A stretch of DNA of 32,084 nt from an uncultured Myxococcales bacterium (GTDB lineage: Bacteria; Myxococcota_A; Polyangia; Polyangiales; Houyiibacteriaceae): the NCBI GenBank assembly GCA_937893795.1, contig CALCTH010000001.1, positions 1 through 32,084 on the forward strand, given 5' to 3'. Each line of letters starts with the position of its first letter. Position 1 is the first letter of the stretch. The notes under the pieces were generated by a model, which saw nothing but the letters and a program-made list of their open reading frames with translations, was not told where the DNA came from and made no database searches. This document shows positions 25,001 through 32,084 of this stretch, piece after piece. Position numbers and translations under genes: made by a program.

Positions 25001-25133
25001 CGCGCAGACGTGAACGCCGCGCTCCCCCCGGACCTCGGTCCGGACCCCGAGCGGCAGGCGCACCCACGGCTCGACTCTCCATCATGGACGTTTCGTCTCC
25101 AGGCGCAAGTGGCGCGGCGGATCGTCGACGCCT

Positions 25134-25964
25134 TCAGCCGCTGAGCTCGGCACCGACGGAGAAGCCCAGGATCGGGAGCGCGAGCGTGTAGGCGCTCGCC
25201 CGCCCTCCGGTGACGATGTCGAAGGACATGCGCGTGTAGAAGGGAAGGAAGAGCGAGAGGGCCCCCACGAAGGCGAACCCGTTCCGTCCCGGCGCGCGGA
25301 GACCGATGGCGCCGCGGACGCCGAAGCCCGCCGCGCTCATGCCGCCGCGGCCGCCAGCGGTGCCGTGGAAGGTCGGCACGATGTCCCCGAAGAGCTGCGC
25401 GCGGCGTCGTGCGCGGCGAAAGATGCGGATGAGCATGCCAAGCTGCCCCCAGGTGCCGCGCACCGTCTCGAGCTCCGCGAGCACGACCTGGCGTCCCAGA
25501 AGACCCTGCACGCCGAGGCCCACGCGGGGGCTCAGGCGCACGTGTCCGTCGAGGACGAAGCCCGCGGCGCCCAGCAGAAAGACGGCCTCCGCATCCTCCT
25601 GCGTGATGCTCGCGTTCCGCAGCGGCGGGAGGATGCCGAGGACATCGGCGTGCAGGCGAAGGCCGATGGCGCCGAAGGGCGGGTCCTCGGGGCCGTCGCC
25701 CTGGAACCCGGTCTGATCCTCGACGACGAGCACGGGGACGGGATCCGGCGCCGCGGGCGCGGGCTGCGGGGGCGCCGCGGGCGCGCCAGGCGCCGGCTCC
25801 GCGAAGGGGCTCGCCAGACACGCGCCTTCCGGCGTACAGACCTGACCCTCGGGACAGCCTCCCGGGCAGTCGCCACGCGCGTGCGCTCGAGCCACGGGCG
25901 TGAGCACGAGCATCGCGAGGACGAGCCCTGCCACGCGCTCTCTCGAGGTCCTCCCTCCCGCCAC
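25134..25964 (-). CDS. Secreted outer-membrane beta-barrel-like protein
   Basis: A 276-residue protein with an N-terminal Sec signal (VAGLVLAMLVLTPVARAHA), a short four-Cys motif (CPGGCPEGQVCTPEGAC), a Pro/Ala-rich linker (residues ~55-80) and a C-terminal region of ~185 residues with alternating amphipathic strands (GAIGLRLHADVLGILPPL; GHVRLSPRVGLGVQGLLG; FAFVGALSLFLPFYTRMSF). The pattern fits an outer-membrane barrel or its periplasmic relative, and the Cys-motif plus linker layout is common in myxobacteria. The start is either GTG at 25964 or GTG at 25934; the latter would begin right at the signal helix. It lies upstream of rtcB on the same strand, 179 bases away. Function is unknown. Confidence 0.65.
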   Translation of the reverse strand: MAGGRTSRERVAGLVLAMLVLTPVARAHARGDCPGGCPEGQVCTPEGACLASPFAEPAPGAPAAPPQPAPAAPDPVPVLVVEDQTGFQGDGPEDPPFGAIGLRLHADVLGILPPLRNASITQEDAEAVFLLGAAGFVLDGHVRLSPRVGLGVQGLLGRQVVLAELETVRGTWGQLGMLIRIFRRARRRAQLFGDIVPTFHGTAGGRGGMSAAGFGVRGAIGLRAPGRNGFAFVGALSLFLPFYTRMSFDIVTGGRASAYTLALPILGFSVGAELSG

Positions 25965-26082
25965 GCTCGGAAGCTCGCCCGACGGGCCGCCGGAGGCAAG
26001 CTCGCGGCGCCCGTGATAGACCGCGGCGCCCAGGTGGAGGGCGGGGAGCCGCCCACTCCGTCACCCGCCCGCGAGGAGTCCC

Positions 26083-26928
26083 ATGCCCACGAAGAGGAGC
26101 CTTCCCCCCCACCCCCGCGCCGTGGTCACGGGCGCCGGACGCGGACTTGGCCGCGCGCTCGCCCTCGCGCTCGCACGGCGCGGCGGCCGCGTGGTCGTCA
26201 GCGACATCGAGCGCGAGGGGGCCGAAGAGACGGCGCGCCTCGTCCGGGAGGCGGGCGGCGAGGCGCACGTGGTGCTCTGCGACGTCCGTGAGCGCTCCGC
26301 CGTCTTCGCTCTGGCGGAGGCCGCGGAGGCGCGTCTCGGGGCCGTCGACCTCGTCTGCAACAACGCCGGCGTCGCCGTCGCGGGCCCCTTCGAGGAGGTG
26401 AGCAACGAGGACTGGCGATGGGTCGTCGACATCAACCTCATGGGGGTGGTGTACGGGTGCCAGGCCTTCGCCCCGGGCATGCTCGCCCGGCGAAGCGGCT
26501 TCATCCTCAACGTGGCGAGCGCCGCCGGCATCGTGTCGACGCCCCGCATGGCGCCCTACAACACGACGAAGGCGGCCGTGGTCGCGCTCTCGGAGACGCT
26601 TCATGCCGAGCTCCACGACCGAAACATCGCCGTGTCGGTGCTGTGCCCGACCTTCTTCGAGACCGGGATCATGGAGGCGAGCCGCGGGCCCATGAGCGCG
26701 CGGGAGAAGGGCAAGGCGTCGAAGGCCATGCGCCTCTCGAAGGTGCAGGCGCCAGACGTTGCCCGCGCCGCGCTCGACGGCCTCGAGCGCGGTGAGCTCT
26801 ACGTCTTGCCCATGCGCGACGCGCGCGTCTTCTGGCGCCTCAAGCGCACCCAGCCGCAGGCCTTCGCGGACTTCCTCAAGGGCGGCATCGAGCGCCTGGC
26901 CAAGGTGCTCCTACGCGGCCGCGCGTGA
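26083..26928 (+). CDS. Short-chain dehydrogenase/reductase (SDR)
   Basis: A 281-residue classical SDR. It shows the cofactor motif TGAGRGLG (residues ~16-23), an Asp after beta-2 in VVVSDIE (preference for NAD rather than NADP), the NNAGVAVAG motif, catalytic Ser in NVASAAG, and YNTTK with the catalytic Tyr and Lys. The C-terminal ~70 residues (KVQAPDVARAALDGLERGEL; RLKRTQPQAFADFLKGGIER) form the variable helical tail seen in acyl-chain or lipid SDRs. GAGGAG is 4 bases before the ATG. It is convergent with the ogt-like gene (9-base gap). The substrate is unknown. Confidence 0.87.
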   Translation: MPTKRSLPPHPRAVVTGAGRGLGRALALALARRGGRVVVSDIEREGAEETARLVREAGGEAHVVLCDVRERSAVFALAEAAEARLGAVDLVCNNAGVAVAGPFEEVSNEDWRWVVDINLMGVVYGCQAFAPGMLARRSGFILNVASAAGIVSTPRMAPYNTTKAAVVALSETLHAELHDRNIAVSVLCPTFFETGIMEASRGPMSAREKGKASKAMRLSKVQAPDVARAALDGLERGELYVLPMRDARVFWRLKRTQPQAFADFLKGGIERLAKVLLRGRA

Positions 26929-26937
26929 ACGACCTGC

Positions 26938-27522
26938 CTAGTCGAAGAGCCCGAGCTGGCCCGGGTGCAGCCGGTCGCCGCGTAGCCGAACGCCCTCGAG
27001 GGCGAGGAGCCGGCGCTTGAGGCCGAGCCCGCCGGCGTAGCCGCCGAGCGTAAGCCCGGAGCCGACGACGCGATGGCAGGGGATGACGACGGGGATGGGG
27101 TTGGCGCCGTTGGCGCCGCCGACGGCGCGCATCGCCCGGGGATGCGCGATGTCCGTGGCCACGCCCGCGTAGGTGCGTAGCCGCCCGCGCGGAATGCGGC
27201 GGAGCGCGGCCCAGACGCTGCGCTGGAACGTCGTGCCGGCGGCGCCGAGATCCACGGGGACCTCGACGGCGAGGTCCACGCTGAGGCCGCGGTCGTAGGC
27301 CCGCAGCGGCCTCGCGATGGCGGGCGGGACGCGCTTGCGCACGGGCACGTTCGGCCAGGGCTCCGATCCCTCGGCCCAGCGGAGGGAGCGGAGCCCCTCG
27401 GCGGACCAGGCCAGCCATAGCGGGCCCGTCACGTCGATCGTGAAGAGCGCCTGTCCGCGGAGTGGAGCTACGCTGCTAGCGTCCCCGCTGCGGCTTCGAC
27501 TTCCCCTCGCGTCCTCCGCCAT
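26938..27522 (-). CDS. ogt: Methylated-DNA-protein-cysteine methyltransferase
   Basis: A 194-residue Ogt-type protein that removes O6-alkyl groups from guanine in a single-turnover transfer to Cys. The C-terminal domain is complete: TTFQRSVWAALRRIPRGRLR, YAGVATDIAHPRAMRAVGGA, NPIPVVIPCHRVVGSG with the acceptor Cys149, and GGYAGGLGLKRRLLALEG. The N-terminal ribonuclease-like domain is recognisable (ALFTIDVTGPLWLAWSAEGL). The start at 27522 is chosen from in-frame ATGs at 27522, 27561 and 27570 because GAGGGA lies upstream and the others only add Arg-rich residues. Its ATG overlaps the ATG of the divergent lipoprotein gene on one CATG. Confidence 0.87.
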   Translation of the reverse strand: MAEDARGSRSRSGDASSVAPLRGQALFTIDVTGPLWLAWSAEGLRSLRWAEGSEPWPNVPVRKRVPPAIARPLRAYDRGLSVDLAVEVPVDLGAAGTTFQRSVWAALRRIPRGRLRTYAGVATDIAHPRAMRAVGGANGANPIPVVIPCHRVVGSGLTLGGYAGGLGLKRRLLALEGVRLRGDRLHPGQLGLFD

Positions 27523-28138
27523 GAATCGTCGTCCCTCGCTCTCGCGCGTCGCCCTTCCCATCGCGCTCATCGCCCTGGCTGGCTGCGGGGCGAGCCCGCG
27601 TATGATGCACGAGGGCCGCGTCTACTACGAACGCTGCTACGCCGCGGACCACGACGCGGAGCTCAGCGACGACGAGCGGCGAGGCTGCTGGGACGCCTGG
27701 CTCACGCACTACGCCGCCGCGCAGCCGCCAGAGCGGGTCGCCTACGCGCGGGCGCGACGGAGCGCCCTGGCGTCCGCGGGCGATGCCTCCCTTCGCCCCT
27801 TGCCGACGCCTGGTCCGACGACCCCGGAGCCGCGGGAGGACGAGCGCGTCGACCCGCTCGCGGAGGTGCAGGACCCGAGCGTGCCGCGGGGAAACGTCGA
27901 CGATCGCCTCCGAACGCCGCTTCGACCCGAGCCCATCCCCTACGAGGATCGCCCTCGCCCGCCGGCCCCCCCACCCGCGCCGCTCCCGCCGCCGCCCACC
28001 GTGCTCGCCCAGGAACCCTGCCTGGAGATCTGCGACCCGGAGTGGGAGCGCTGCGTGTTCGCGTGCCCGGAACGGGGACCGAGCTGCCGCAACGCCTGCG
28101 TCGCCGCCTACCACCTGTGCATGGAAGGGTGCGGCTGA
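27521..28138 (+). CDS. Small lipoprotein with Pro-rich linker and C-terminal Cys motif
   Basis: A 205-residue protein with a lipoprotein signal (MNRRPSLSRVALPIALIALA then GC). A helical segment with conserved Cys (YYERCYAADHDAELSDDERR GCWDAW) follows, then a Pro-rich linker (residues ~90-165, several PPAPPP-type runs) and a C-terminal Cys-rich tail (CLEICDPEWERCVFACPE, CRNACVAAYHLCMEGCG). The layout suggests a surface or periplasmic tether. The ATG at 27521 is the first that opens the signal; the frame further upstream is a shadow of ogt. It diverges from ogt. No family is recognised. Confidence 0.75.
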   Translation: MNRRPSLSRVALPIALIALAGCGASPRMMHEGRVYYERCYAADHDAELSDDERRGCWDAWLTHYAAAQPPERVAYARARRSALASAGDASLRPLPTPGPTTPEPREDERVDPLAEVQDPSVPRGNVDDRLRTPLRPEPIPYEDRPRPPAPPPAPLPPPPTVLAQEPCLEICDPEWERCVFACPERGPSCRNACVAAYHLCMEGCG

Positions 28139-28150
28139 CACGCACGGGGA

Positions 28151-28166
28151 CCCGGCGATCGCCGGG
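28151..28166. other. 16-bp perfect palindrome after the lipoprotein gene
   Basis: CCCGGCGATCGCCGGG begins 12 bases past the lipoprotein stop. It can form an 8-bp hairpin but no T-run follows, so it is at best a weak terminator. The rest of the 28139-28301 spacer has a short direct repeat of GCCGGTCCG and nothing else I can support. Confidence 0.3.
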
Positions 28167-28301
28167 AGCACGCCCGTGGGCGACGCGGCGGGCCCGCCTG
28201 TGGGTACTCGCTCGCCCAGGCCGCCGGGAGCATTGCGTCACGCAGCGCGGCCCTGCATGGTCTCGCCGGTCCGGCCCCGCCGGTCCGACCGAAGGGTCTC
28301 C

Positions 28302-29513
28302 ATGCTCGCTTCGACCACGATGGCCCTCGCCTGGGCGCTCCTCACGCTCGCGGGTGGCGCCTTCGCCTTCTATCTCGCGGCGATCGCGGCCACCTGGCAC
28401 CACGTTCGGCGGCGCCCGGACCGGGCTCCCGAGGCCTCGCTCCCGCCCGTCTCCCTGCTGAAGCCGCTGAAGGGGCTCGAGGATTCCCTCGACACGAACC
28501 TCCGCTCCTTCTTCACGCAGGACTACCCCGCACCCTTCGAGCTGATCTTCTCGGCGACGGACGCCCGCGACCCGGGGCTCGCTCGGGCGCGCGCCCTCGC
28601 CGCCGAGCACCCGGACGTGGACGCGCGCTTCGTCGTCAGCGACGCGAGCTACGGGCTGAACCCGAAGGTCGCCAACCTCGCGGGCGCCCTTCCCCACGCC
28701 CGCTACGACCTGGTGCACCAGTCGGACGCGAACGTACGCATCCCGCCGCGCTACCTCCGCGACATCGTGGGGGAAATGCTCGCTGCGCGGGCCTCCATGC
28801 TCACGAGCCCGGTCATCGGCGTCGGCGAGGCGAGCCGCGGCGCGGCCATGGAGAACCTGCAGCTCTCGGCCTTCATCGCGCCGGCGATGTGCCTCGCCCT
28901 CCACGTCGCACGGATCACCTGCGTATGCGGCAAGTCCATGCTCTTTCGGCGAAGCGAGCTGGAGCAGGACTTCGGCGGCCTCGGCGCGGTGCGGAACGTC
29001 CTCTGCGAGGACTTCGTGCTCGGGGAACGCTACAAGGCCGCCGGACGCCGCCTGGTGCTCAGCGTGACGCCCGTCGAGAACGTGAACCGGGACTGCGGCA
29101 TCGACCGCTTCCTCGAGCGTCACGGGCGCTGGCTGAAGATGCGCGCGACGCTCCACGCGCCGGCCTTCGTCGCCGACATCCTCTCGAACCCCGTCGCGCT
29201 GGCGGCGCTGGCCGTGCTCGCCTCGGGCTTCGACCTCACGGTGACCCTCGCGGCGCTGACGTTGACCTCAGCGAAGGCCGCGGCCGACCACCTCGCCGTG
29301 CGGCTCACGCGAGCTCCCATCGCGCCGCGCTACGCCTGGCTGGCGCCCGTGAAGGACCTGTTGCTCCTGCCGCTCTGGATGAGCGCGGTCTTCGGACGCA
29401 CCGTCACCTGGCGCGGCCAGCGCCTTCGCTTCGGGAAGAACACGGAGCTCGTCCCCCTCGAGGCCCCGAGCGGACCCCCCGCGCATCTCGAGCAGGCGCC
29501 GGACCCCCGCTGA
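28302..29513 (+). CDS. Ceramide glucosyltransferase-like glycosyltransferase (GT21/GT2 type)
   Basis: A 403-residue membrane glycosyltransferase. TM1 is at residues ~8-30. The catalytic region has SLLKPLKGLEDSLDTNLRSF, an acidic SATDARD, HQSDANVRIPPRYL (Asp142), CEDFVLGE (Asp237) and the (Q/R)xxRW-like RHGRW (Arg276, Trp277), the D1-D2-D3-RxxRW order of ceramide glucosyltransferases and HpnI-type enzymes. Two C-terminal hydrophobic helices follow (SNPVALAALAVLASGFDLTV; VKDLLLLPLWMSAVFGRTV). The family moves a sugar from a nucleotide-sugar to a lipid, so a sphingolipid or hopanoid acceptor is inferred. The last ~80 codons are overlapped antisense by the TetR gene. Confidence 0.82.
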   Translation: MLASTTMALAWALLTLAGGAFAFYLAAIAATWHHVRRRPDRAPEASLPPVSLLKPLKGLEDSLDTNLRSFFTQDYPAPFELIFSATDARDPGLARARALAAEHPDVDARFVVSDASYGLNPKVANLAGALPHARYDLVHQSDANVRIPPRYLRDIVGEMLAARASMLTSPVIGVGEASRGAAMENLQLSAFIAPAMCLALHVARITCVCGKSMLFRRSELEQDFGGLGAVRNVLCEDFVLGERYKAAGRRLVLSVTPVENVNRDCGIDRFLERHGRWLKMRATLHAPAFVADILSNPVALAALAVLASGFDLTVTLAALTLTSAKAAADHLAVRLTRAPIAPRYAWLAPVKDLLLLPLWMSAVFGRTVTWRGQRLRFGKNTELVPLEAPSGPPAHLEQAPDPR

Positions 29514-30110
29514 GCCACGTACCTGACCGAGCACCAGCTCGGTCAGCGCGTTCCGCAGCACCCCGGTCGTCGCGACGGGCGCGCCCGCGACGGCGACGGC
29601 ATCCGAGACGAGCGCGTCCACGGCCCGCACCGCGAGGTGTACGCCGAGGGGGTCGAAGGGCGCTTCGGGCTCGGCGAGGCGAAGCAGCGATGCCTCCAGG
29701 CGGGCCAGCGTGCGTGCCGCATCTCCGGGGCCCGCGACGGCCAGCATCGCCGCCCGGAGCCGCCGCGTGGGAACGGGGGCCTCACGCTCGTGCCGGAGCC
29801 AGCGGGCGACCCAGCGGTAGACCCGCGCCTCGACCCGGGTCGCCCTCCGCGCACCCTCCAGCGCGGCCTCGAGGTGGCCTCGCTGCCGCGCCGCGACGGC
29901 GTGGACGAGCGCCTCCTTGCCGGGGAAGTAGGCATAGAGCGTCCCCACGCCCACGCCCGCGGCCGACGCGATGCGCGTGGTCGTGAGGCCGGCGAGGTCA
30001 CGCTCTCCGAGGAGCGCCGCCGTCGCGTCGAGGAGCGCGGCCACCGTGGCCTCCCCCCGTGGCGTTCGGGGAGCCTGGCGAGGGGCGAGGGCGGGCACGC
30101 CCTCCGACAA
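29268..30110 (-). CDS. TetR-family regulator with an unusually long, antisense-overlapping tail
   Basis: The N-terminal ~200 residues are a normal TetR protein: helix-turn-helix near residues 39-73 (LTTTRIASAAGVGVGTLYAY then FPGKEALVHAV) and a helical ligand domain ending about VLRNALTELVLGQVRG. The frame has no stop until 29268, so the last ~80 residues are encoded antisense to the 3' end of the glycosyltransferase gene and look like charged shadow sequence (EDRAHPERQEQQVLHGRQ). The conserved part ends close to the glycosyltransferase stop codon. The start is uncertain: TTG at 30110 or GTG at 30098. Upstream lie tandem palindromes that may be its operators. Confidence 0.72.
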   Translation of the reverse strand: MSEGVPALAPRQAPRTPRGEATVAALLDATAALLGERDLAGLTTTRIASAAGVGVGTLYAYFPGKEALVHAVAARQRGHLEAALEGARRATRVEARVYRWVARWLRHEREAPVPTRRLRAAMLAVAGPGDAARTLARLEASLLRLAEPEAPFDPLGVHLAVRAVDALVSDAVAVAGAPVATTGVLRNALTELVLGQVRGSAGVRRLLEMRGGSARGLEGDELRVLPEAKALAAPGDGASEDRAHPERQEQQVLHGRQPGVARRDGSSREPHGEVVGRGLR

Positions 30111-30160
30111 CGGTCGCGCTCGGAGGACCTGAACCCTTCTTCGGGCTCGCGGACGCGAAA

Positions 30161-30200
30161 CCCGAAGGATGCTTCGGACGCCTGCGAAGGATGCTTCGGG
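30161..30200. promoter_or_regulatory. Tandem palindromic repeats upstream of tetR
   Basis: CGAAGGATGCTTCGG occurs at 30163-30177 and again at 30185-30199, a 22-bp repeat, and each copy is a near-palindrome (CGAAG-S-AT-S-CTTCG). A further CTTCGGG at 30139-30145 pairs with CCCGAAG at 30161-30167. They lie between the polA stop and the tetR start. Two helical turns between copies suit cooperative binding of a TetR dimer. Alternatively they are transcription-termination hairpins behind polA; a short GTTT follows on the minus strand. Confidence 0.5.
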
Positions 30201-30238
30201 TGCGCGAAGCCCGCTCCCTGGCGCGCGAGAGGCTGGGC

Positions 30239-32084
30239 TCAGTGCGCCGCGCCCCAGCTGGCACCGAAGCCGACGTCGACCTCGAGGGGGACGTCGAGCG
30301 TGAGCGCCCCCTCCATGGTCTCCTTCACGAGGGCCTCCGCCGCTTCACGCTCGGCCTCGGGCACCTCGAAGAGCAGCTCGTCGTGAACCGTGAGGATCAT
30401 GCGCGTGCCCATCCCTTCCCGCCGAAGGCGCTCGTGGACGCGGACCATGGCGATCTTGATGATGTCCGCCGCCGTGCCCTGGATGGGCGTGTTCCGGGCG
30501 ATGCGCTCGGCGCCCGCCCGCAGGTTCCGGTTGCGGCTTCGGATGTCGTTCAGCGCCCGCCGTCGACCCAGCAGCGTGGTCACGTAGCCGGTGCGCTTCG
30601 CGTCCTCGACCACGCCCTCCATGAAGCGCTCCACTCCGGCATAGCGCGCGAAGAAGGCGTCGATGTAGCGCTTGGCCTCCGAGCGCTCGATCTTCAGATT
30701 CCGCGCCAGCGCGAACTGCGTTTGACCGTAAATCACCGCGAAGTTCACGGTCTTGGCCTGATTTCGCTGGGTGTAGTCGACGTCGGCGGGCTCCACGTCG
30801 AAGAGCGCCGAGGCCGTCCGCCGGTGCACGTCCTCGCCGCTCTGGTAGGCGTCCAGCAGCTCCGGGTCGCCGCTGAGATGGGCGAGCACGCGGAGCTCGA
30901 TCTGCGAGTAGTCCGCGGCCAGGAGCAGGGTCCCCGGCGCCGGCACGAAGGCGTCGCGGATCCGCCGGCCATACTCCGTGCGGATCGGGATGTTCTGCAG
31001 GTTGGGGTCGCTCGAGCTCAGGCGCCCCGTCGCCGCGACGGCCTGGTTGTAGCGGGTGTGCACGCGTCCCGTCTCGGGCAGCACGGCCGCGGGGAGCGCC
31101 TCGAGGTAGGTGCCCTGGAGCTTCGAGAGGGTCCGATGCGCGAGGATGGCCTCCGGCAGCTCGTGCTGAGCCGCGAGCTCCTCGAGCACCTGCGCATCCG
31201 TCGAGCGACCCGTCTTGGTGCGCTTCACGACCGGAAGGCCGAGCTCGTCGAAGAGAATCGTCTCGAGCTGGCGCGGCGAGCCCACGTTGAAGGCGTGCCC
31301 CGCCAGGGCGTGACAGCGGGCCTCCAGCTCCGCGAGCTCGCGGCTGGCCGCCGCGCTCATCTCCCCGAGGAGGTCGGTGTCCACGCGCACGCCCACGCGC
31401 TCCATGTCCGCCAGGACCGCCGCGAGGGGGAGCTCCAGCTCCCGGAAGAGGCGCACGAAGTCTCCGTGCTCCATCCGAGGGCGAAGCAAATGAGTCAGTC
31501 GTACGACATAGTCCGCATGCTTCGCCGCCAGGTCGCCCAGGGACTGGACGTCGACCTCGTCGGGCTGGAGCCGTACCCCGCGCTTCGGGTGCACCAAGCG
31601 CTCGAGCAGCGGCAGCTCGGCGTCGAGCTCTGCGCGGGCGACCTCCACCATGCCGTGCCCGTGCCGGCCCGGGTCGAGCAGGTAGCTCGCGAGCGCGACG
31701 TCGAACCCGTAGCCGCGGAGCTCGATGCCTCGTCGCCGCCACACGAGGTCCTCGCGCTTGAGGTCGGGGGAGAGCTTCGGAAGAAGCGAGTTCTCCAGAA
31801 GCGGCCGCAGCACGCCGAGCGCCTCCTCCAGGGGCACCATCTCCGGCGCCTCCAGGGTGCGGTGACCGAGCGGGAGGTAGGCACCGCGGCCCTCGGCGAA
31901 GGCCAGCCCGACCCCCACGAGCTCACCGCGTAGAGGATCCGGATCAGTCAGGTAGCTTACCAATGCTAGCTGACCGTGCTCGCGCGCCTCCGCGGAGACG
32001 ATCCGGAGCGCGTCGAGGGACGTGAGGAACTCGCCGGTGCCCGCAGTGGGCGCCGCCTGCGGGTCGAGCTGGGCGAGGCGCCGC
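30239..32084 (-). CDS. polA: DNA polymerase I, C-terminal part (5' end outside window)
   Basis: About 614 residues of a family-A DNA polymerase are visible; the frame stays open to the window edge, so the start and the 5' nuclease domain lie outside. Polymerase motifs A (DYSQIELRVLAHLSGD), B (RNQAKTVNFAVIYGQT) and C (VHDELLFEVPEAE) are intact, along with GRLSSSDPNLQNIPIRTEYG and NTPIQGTAADIIKIAM. The preceding 3'-5' exonuclease-like domain is degenerate: the first Asp-x-Glu site reads SYLTDPDP, and the other metal-ligand motifs are also altered, so proofreading is probably absent, as in several other bacterial PolA proteins. A TTG at 31963 is in frame but mid-domain and is not taken as the start. 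Confidence 0.9.
   Translation of the reverse strand, partial: RRLAQLDPQAAPTAGTGEFLTSLDALRIVSAEAREHGQLALVSYLTDPDPLRGELVGVGLAFAEGRGAYLPLGHRTLEAPEMVPLEEALGVLRPLLENSLLPKLSPDLKREDLVWRRRGIELRGYGFDVALASYLLDPGRHGHGMVEVARAELDAELPLLERLVHPKRGVRLQPDEVDVQSLGDLAAKHADYVVRLTHLLRPRMEHGDFVRLFRELELPLAAVLADMERVGVRVDTDLLGEMSAAASRELAELEARCHALAGHAFNVGSPRQLETILFDELGLPVVKRTKTGRSTDAQVLEELAAQHELPEAILAHRTLSKLQGTYLEALPAAVLPETGRVHTRYNQAVAATGRLSSSDPNLQNIPIRTEYGRRIRDAFVPAPGTLLLAADYSQIELRVLAHLSGDPELLDAYQSGEDVHRRTASALFDVEPADVDYTQRNQAKTVNFAVIYGQTQFALARNLKIERSEAKRYIDAFFARYAGVERFMEGVVEDAKRTGYVTTLLGRRRALNDIRSRNRNLRAGAERIARNTPIQGTAADIIKIAMVRVHERLRREGMGTRMILTVHDELLFEVPEAEREAAEALVKETMEGALTLDVPLEVDVGFGASWGAAH

Noticed and set aside
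23725-25063. tRNA, Y-RNA or other structured RNA beside rtcB-rtcA
   Set aside because: I searched the 24955-25133 spacer by eye for a cloverleaf or CCA end and found only the two short palindromes.
28151-28166. GGCGATCGCC core as a cyanobacterial HIP1-type element
   Set aside because: A single copy in a GC-rich genome is not informative, and nothing else suggests cyanobacterial origin.

Overview
**Organism.** The window is very GC-rich and has the look of a myxobacterium, most like Polyangia of the Sandaracinus type. This is inferred from gene content, not from a marker gene. The signs are many lipoproteins with Asp/Gly-rich linkers, secreted proteins with Gly-rich repeats, a lipoprotein with MopE-type Cys/Asp repeats and RCC1 repeats, a sigma-54 activator with its promoter, and a ceramide-glucosyltransferase-like enzyme. 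Genes are densely packed. No gap exceeds 300 bases, and I see no tRNA, rRNA, CRISPR array or insertion sequence.

**1-4058.** The 3' end of a Gly-rich surface protein is followed by a two-gene unit: a GbsR/MarR-type regulator and a large CASTOR/POLLUX-like ion channel. The channel has an N-terminal part that looks like a voltage sensor. A small Cys-rich lipoprotein converges on this pair.

**4059-10176.** This is a sigma-54-controlled acetoin-dehydrogenase-type operon: acoR, a -24/-12 promoter with an upstream dyad, E1 alpha, E1 beta, a free-standing lipoyl-domain protein, an E2 catalytic core without lipoyl or E3-binding domain, and a lipoate-protein-ligase-like protein fused in frame to an ABM-like domain. 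No E3 gene is present. The split carrier, the bare E2 core and the dedicated ligase fusion are the most unusual system in the window.

**10305-17817.** A Cys-rich lipoprotein sits next to a single-chain RND/MMPL-type exporter. Then come three minus-strand genes (a large lipoprotein, a SRPBCC protein and an unrecognised protein) and a small DUF6122-like membrane protein.

**17820-25964.** A LysR regulator diverges from an NAD(P)-binding oxidoreductase gene that is frameshifted in a G9 tract. Next is a 1071-residue MopE/RCC1 lipoprotein, whose 3' end overlaps an rtcB-rtcA RNA repair operon. The rtcB leader holds a GC-rich hairpin that touches the Shine-Dalgarno sequence. An outer-membrane-like protein follows.

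**26083-32084.** An SDR enzyme comes first, then an Ogt-type DNA repair methyltransferase head-to-head with a lipoprotein (their start codons overlap on one CATG). A GT21-like glycosyltransferase follows, overlapped antisense by a TetR regulator. Tandem palindromes lie upstream of tetR, and the last gene is the 3' portion of DNA polymerase I, cut by the window edge.
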